DNA of 64,000 nucleotides from Geothrix sp. PMB-07 (GTDB lineage Bacteria > Acidobacteriota > Holophagae > Holophagales > Holophagaceae). The notes beneath the pieces were generated by a model. The model had not been told where the DNA came from and did not search any database. It was given only the letters and a program-made list of their open reading frames with translations. Made by a program: the position numbers and the translations under genes. Numbering within the stretch: position 1 is the stretch's first letter; each line of letters opens with the position of its first letter. This document shows, piece by piece, positions 61,441 to 64,000 of the stretch. Location of the stretch: assembly GCF_030758935.1 (NCBI RefSeq), contig NZ_CP132333.1:310001-374000 (forward strand), in the 5' to 3' direction.

Positions 61441-62379
61441 CTATTCGTACGAGGCTGGAAGCACGCCTTGGCGCTCGAGGCCGAGGATGTCCGCATCGCC
61501 ATCGTCGAACAGGCGCTCCCAGTTCTCCGGGCGGTAGCCCAGGCTCCGCGCTGCGGAAATCAGCAGGCTCTGGCCGGGAGAAGGGCGCTGGGGCACCAGG
61601 CTGTAGACGAAGTCCTGGTAGGCCGCTTCGGGGGTGGTGAAGGTCCACCCCAAATCCTTGAACTGCCAGATGGCGTCTTCGAGGAAGAGGGCGTTGATGA
61701 GGTTGTGGTGCAGCAGCAACACCTGGGGAATGTCGCGGCCGAAGAGGCGGCGGGACAGGTCGCGGTAGGCTTCCGCCCGCTGGCGGAGGTGGGCCAGGTA
61801 GGCGGCACGGAAGGGCTTCAGATCCGCGTCGGGCTGCTTGGCGAGCACCGATACCAGAGCTGCATCCAGGCGCCAGTCGGACGTGTCCAGGCTCACGTAG
61901 GCATTGAAGAGGTTGTGCGCTTTGAGAAAGGCCTTCATGCCATCGCGCTTCTCGGGCGTATCGCCCTCCCTCAGGAAGGTGAACCGGAACCAGGGCTTGA
62001 AGCCGGGCAGGGGGCGGATCACCCGATCACAGGCCAGCACCTCATCCTCGTACTGCTTCAGGGTGACGGCCTTCTCATTGAGATCCAGGTGGGTCACGGT
62101 GTGGTTGCCGAGGGCGTGGCCCGCCTCGCCCCAGGCCCGGGCGAAGGCGAGGCCTTCGGGCTGGTCGGCCCCGTTGTTCAGCGTGACGAACAGGGCAGCC
62201 TTGACGTGGTGCTTGGCCAGGGCGGCCAGCAGCGCCCCGTTGCGCTCCGCCGGGCTGAGGCGCGGTGTGGCAGCAAGTCGGGGGCCGTCGTCGAAGGTGA
62301 AGGCCACGGACTGGGCGAAGCCGAGGGCGCTCAGGCCCAGTCCGGTGCAGAGGGTTTTGAGGAAGGTCATGGGGCGCAT
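61441..62379 (-). CDS. Polysaccharide deacetylase (NodB family)
   Basis: 312 residues. Signal peptide (GLSALGFAQS), canonical motifs VAFTFDDGP and GNHTVTHLDL (HxxxH). Classical members deacetylate chitin-like or peptidoglycan chains using a divalent metal; the fuller motif set here contrasts with the lipoprotein at 20386. Preceded by a promoter-operator region at 62433-62451. Confidence 0.9.
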   Translation of the reverse strand: MRPMTFLKTLCTGLGLSALGFAQSVAFTFDDGPRLAATPRLSPAERNGALLAALAKHHVKAALFVTLNNGADQPEGLAFARAWGEAGHALGNHTVTHLDLNEKAVTLKQYEDEVLACDRVIRPLPGFKPWFRFTFLREGDTPEKRDGMKAFLKAHNLFNAYVSLDTSDWRLDAALVSVLAKQPDADLKPFRAAYLAHLRQRAEAYRDLSRRLFGRDIPQVLLLHHNLINALFLEDAIWQFKDLGWTFTTPEAAYQDFVYSLVPQRPSPGQSLLISAARSLGYRPENWERLFDDGDADILGLERQGVLPASYE

Positions 62380-62432
62380 GGCGGGCCTCTTCGGGAAGAG
62401 CGATTCGCTTGGCTGGGGGAGCCGGGATCAAA

Positions 62433-62451
62433 AGTATACAATCTTGTGTAT
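62433..62451 (-). promoter_or_regulatory. Promoter -10 and operator-like inverted repeat of the deacetylase gene
   Basis: On the minus strand TATACT (62433-62438) is a good -10 box; no strong -35 is seen 17 bp upstream. The perfect inverted repeat ATACA-N6-TGTAT (62436-62451) overlaps it, so a repressor of the GntR-like kind could sit on it. The binder is unknown. Confidence 0.5.
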
Positions 62452-62505
62452 TTCTGGAAACCCAATGATGCGCCCTGTCGCTTCACCCCTGGATCGCCTC
62501 AATGT

Positions 62506-62829
62506 CTAGCGGAATTCCGCCAGCAACTGGCCCTTGGTCACGGTGTCGCCGGGGGTGACATGGATGGTGTCGAGGGTGAGAGCATCGTGGGCCACGATGC
62601 GGTTCTGCATCTTCATGGCCTCCAGCACCAGCAGGCTTTGGCCAGGCCGCACGGTGTCACCGGGGCGCACCAGGACTTCCAGAATAAGGCCAGGAATGAC
62701 GGCCGTGAGGCGCCGGGGATCCTTCGGCGTGTAGGGCTTCCGGTTCGCGTACTTCTTGGTGAAGGTGGTCTCGTAGACGGTGTCGTTCAGTCGGATGATC
62801 TGTCGGACGTGCTTCTTTGCTGAATTCAT
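62506..62829 (-). CDS. Biotin carboxyl carrier subunit of an acyl-CoA carboxylase
   Basis: 107 residues. C-terminal biotinyl domain with VLEAMKMQNRI, where Lys of EAMKM takes biotin, and a Pro/Gly turn pattern before it. The N-terminal ~35 residues are charged. It pairs with the carboxyltransferase gene 51 bp upstream, as in propionyl-CoA carboxylase or decarboxylase operons. Confidence 0.9.
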   Translation of the reverse strand: MNSAKKHVRQIIRLNDTVYETTFTKKYANRKPYTPKDPRRLTAVIPGLILEVLVRPGDTVRPGQSLLVLEAMKMQNRIVAHDALTLDTIHVTPGDTVTKGQLLAEFR

Positions 62830-62880
62830 GGCACCTCACACATCAAGGTCATGCTGCGCGCATCGCGGGACGGGGGCGGC

Positions 62881-64000
62881 TCAGAAGGGCGGAATGCCAT
62901 GCTTCCGGTCGGGCCGCAGTTCCGCCTTGCCCTCGGAGATCTCAAGGGCGTGGAGGAGGAAATCCCGGGTCTGGTGCGGGGCGATGACGGCATCCACGTG
63001 CCCGTTGGCGGCGGCCACGTAGGGGCTGGCGAACTTCTCGGTGTACTCCTTCACCTTTTCTTTGCGGAACGCTTCGGGGTCCGCGGCAGCGGCGATTTCG
63101 CCCTTGAAGATGATGTTGGCGGCACCCTCGGGGCCCATGACGGCGATCTCGGCGCAGGGCCAGGCGAACACGAAGTCGGCCCCAAGATGCCGCGAGCACA
63201 TGGCGATGTAGCCGCCACCGTAGGCCTTGCGCAGGATCACGGTGATCTTGGGCACGGTGGCTTCGCTGTAGGCATAGAGCAGCTTGGCGCCGTGGCGGAT
63301 GACACCGGCGTGTTCCTGATCGATGCCCGGCAGGTAGCCCGGCAGATCCACGAAAGTGACCAGGGGGATCTGGAAGGCGTCGCAGAAGCGGATGAAGCGG
63401 GCCGCCTTGTCGGAGCTGTCCACGTCCAGCACACCCGCCAGCACCATGGGCTGATTGGCGACCATGCCCACGGTACGGCCATCCATGCGGGCAAAGCCCA
63501 CCACGATGTTGGAGGCCCAGAGGGCCTGCACTTCCATGAAATCAGAGCCGTCACATACAGCCTTGATCACGTCCCGAACATCGTAGGGCTTGTTGGATTC
63601 CGCCGGAATGATGCTTTCCAAGCCGATCTCGCTGCGGGAAGGGATGACACTGAAGGTGTCGGCCTTCTTGCGGTTGTTCCAGGGGATGTACGTGACGAGG
63701 CGCTTCACCTGCTCGAAGCACTCGGCCTCGCTCTGGGCGTAGAAATGGGCATTGCCGGTCATTTCGGCCTGCACCCGGGCGCCGCCCAGGTTTTCCATGG
63801 AGATTTCCTCACCCAGCACCGTCTTGATGACTTCGGGGCCTGTGATGAACATCTTGGAAATCTTGTCCACCACGAAGACGAAATCCGTGAGGGCGGGCGA
63901 GTACACCGCACCACCGGCGCAGGGGCCCAGGATGATGGACAGCTGGGGGATGACACCGGAGGCCAAGGTGTTGCGATAGAAGATCTCGCCGTAGCCCGCC
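62881..64000 (-). CDS. Acyl-CoA carboxylase carboxyltransferase subunit, N-terminus outside the window
   Basis: The frame runs from the right edge (no start visible) to the stop at 62881, about 373 residues of the C-terminal two thirds. Present are GPCAGGAVYSPALTDFVFVV, FVDLPGYLPGIDQEHAGVIRHGAKLL, KITVILRKAYGGGYIAM and the C-terminal FASPYVAAANGHVDAVI. These match PccB/MmdA. The exact acyl substrate (propionyl, methylmalonyl or other) is not settled here. Confidence 0.92.
   Translation of the reverse strand, partial: AGYGEIFYRNTLASGVIPQLSIILGPCAGGAVYSPALTDFVFVVDKISKMFITGPEVIKTVLGEEISMENLGGARVQAEMTGNAHFYAQSEAECFEQVKRLVTYIPWNNRKKADTFSVIPSRSEIGLESIIPAESNKPYDVRDVIKAVCDGSDFMEVQALWASNIVVGFARMDGRTVGMVANQPMVLAGVLDVDSSDKAARFIRFCDAFQIPLVTFVDLPGYLPGIDQEHAGVIRHGAKLLYAYSEATVPKITVILRKAYGGGYIAMCSRHLGADFVFAWPCAEIAVMGPEGAANIIFKGEIAAAADPEAFRKEKVKEYTEKFASPYVAAANGHVDAVIAPHQTRDFLLHALEISEGKAELRPDRKHGIPPF

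Overview
The window is a GC-rich (roughly 65%) chromosomal segment from a Gram-negative bacterium. LPS genes (gmhA, kdsA), a patatin plus beta-barrel protein, several lipoproteins and split complex I genes show a diderm envelope. The gene set and codon style look like Acidobacteriota, perhaps the Holophagae (Geothrix/Holophaga); this taxonomic placement is an inference from protein style, not from a marker gene. No rRNA, tRNA or CRISPR array was seen.

Layout. 1-7.7 kb: TPR protein (cut by the window edge), cytidine deaminase, DUF58 protein, amino-acid permease, riboflavin synthase, MFS exporter, SmpB, DedA. 7.8-16.4 kb: ankyrin protein, then a long minus-strand run (hybrid histidine kinase, prolyl aminopeptidase, EamA transporter, CPBP protease, HemW, DUF4124-like protein, GmhA). 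16.5-25 kb: membrane protein with a haem-c motif, FtsK, NodB-like lipoprotein coupled to a QueD-like protein lacking its catalytic Cys, HD hydrolase, DsbD. 25-34 kb: TlpA-like redoxin, an endonuclease III fused to a BtuF-like domain, a FolD homologue lacking the catalytic Lys (Mtd1-like), serine hydrolase, KdsA operon, Lrp regulator, EamA transporter. 33.5-41 kb: coupled SMP-30-like/DUF3999/DUF2339 operon, REC-GGDEF cyclase, divergent RqcH/NFACT-like protein. 41.1-44.6 kb: a compact minus-strand operon of ACP, FabZ-like dehydratase, intact ketosynthase, a ketosynthase-fold partner without catalytic residues (chain-length-factor-like), and a SPOR protein. This is the best candidate for an undescribed pathway. 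44.8-52.9 kb: nuoABCD, then a 155-bp tandem repeat (three units) that begins inside the nuoD stop region, HD-GYP, MarR/YceI pair, CDGSH protein, terminator, nuoEF. 52.9-54.8 kb: an IS481-family element inserted at the nuoF stop codon, with an IS5-family element nested in its target duplication; the native nuoF terminator lies beyond both. 54.9-64 kb: small secreted proteins, a HEAT-repeat/beta-lactamase fusion, ornithine carbamoyltransferase, a type Vd-like patatin autotransporter, a NodB deacetylase, and the biotinyl and carboxyltransferase subunits of an acyl-CoA carboxylase (cut by the right edge).

Working together: NuoABCD and NuoEF supply the peripheral arm of complex I (NuoG and the membrane subunits H-N are not in the window). 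GmhA and KdsA feed LPS core synthesis. The ACP/KS/CLF-like/dehydratase set would need a ketoreductase and malonyl supply from elsewhere, probably the housekeeping fatty-acid synthase. Most minus-strand genes sit in tightly packed operons with ATGA or TGATG overlaps.
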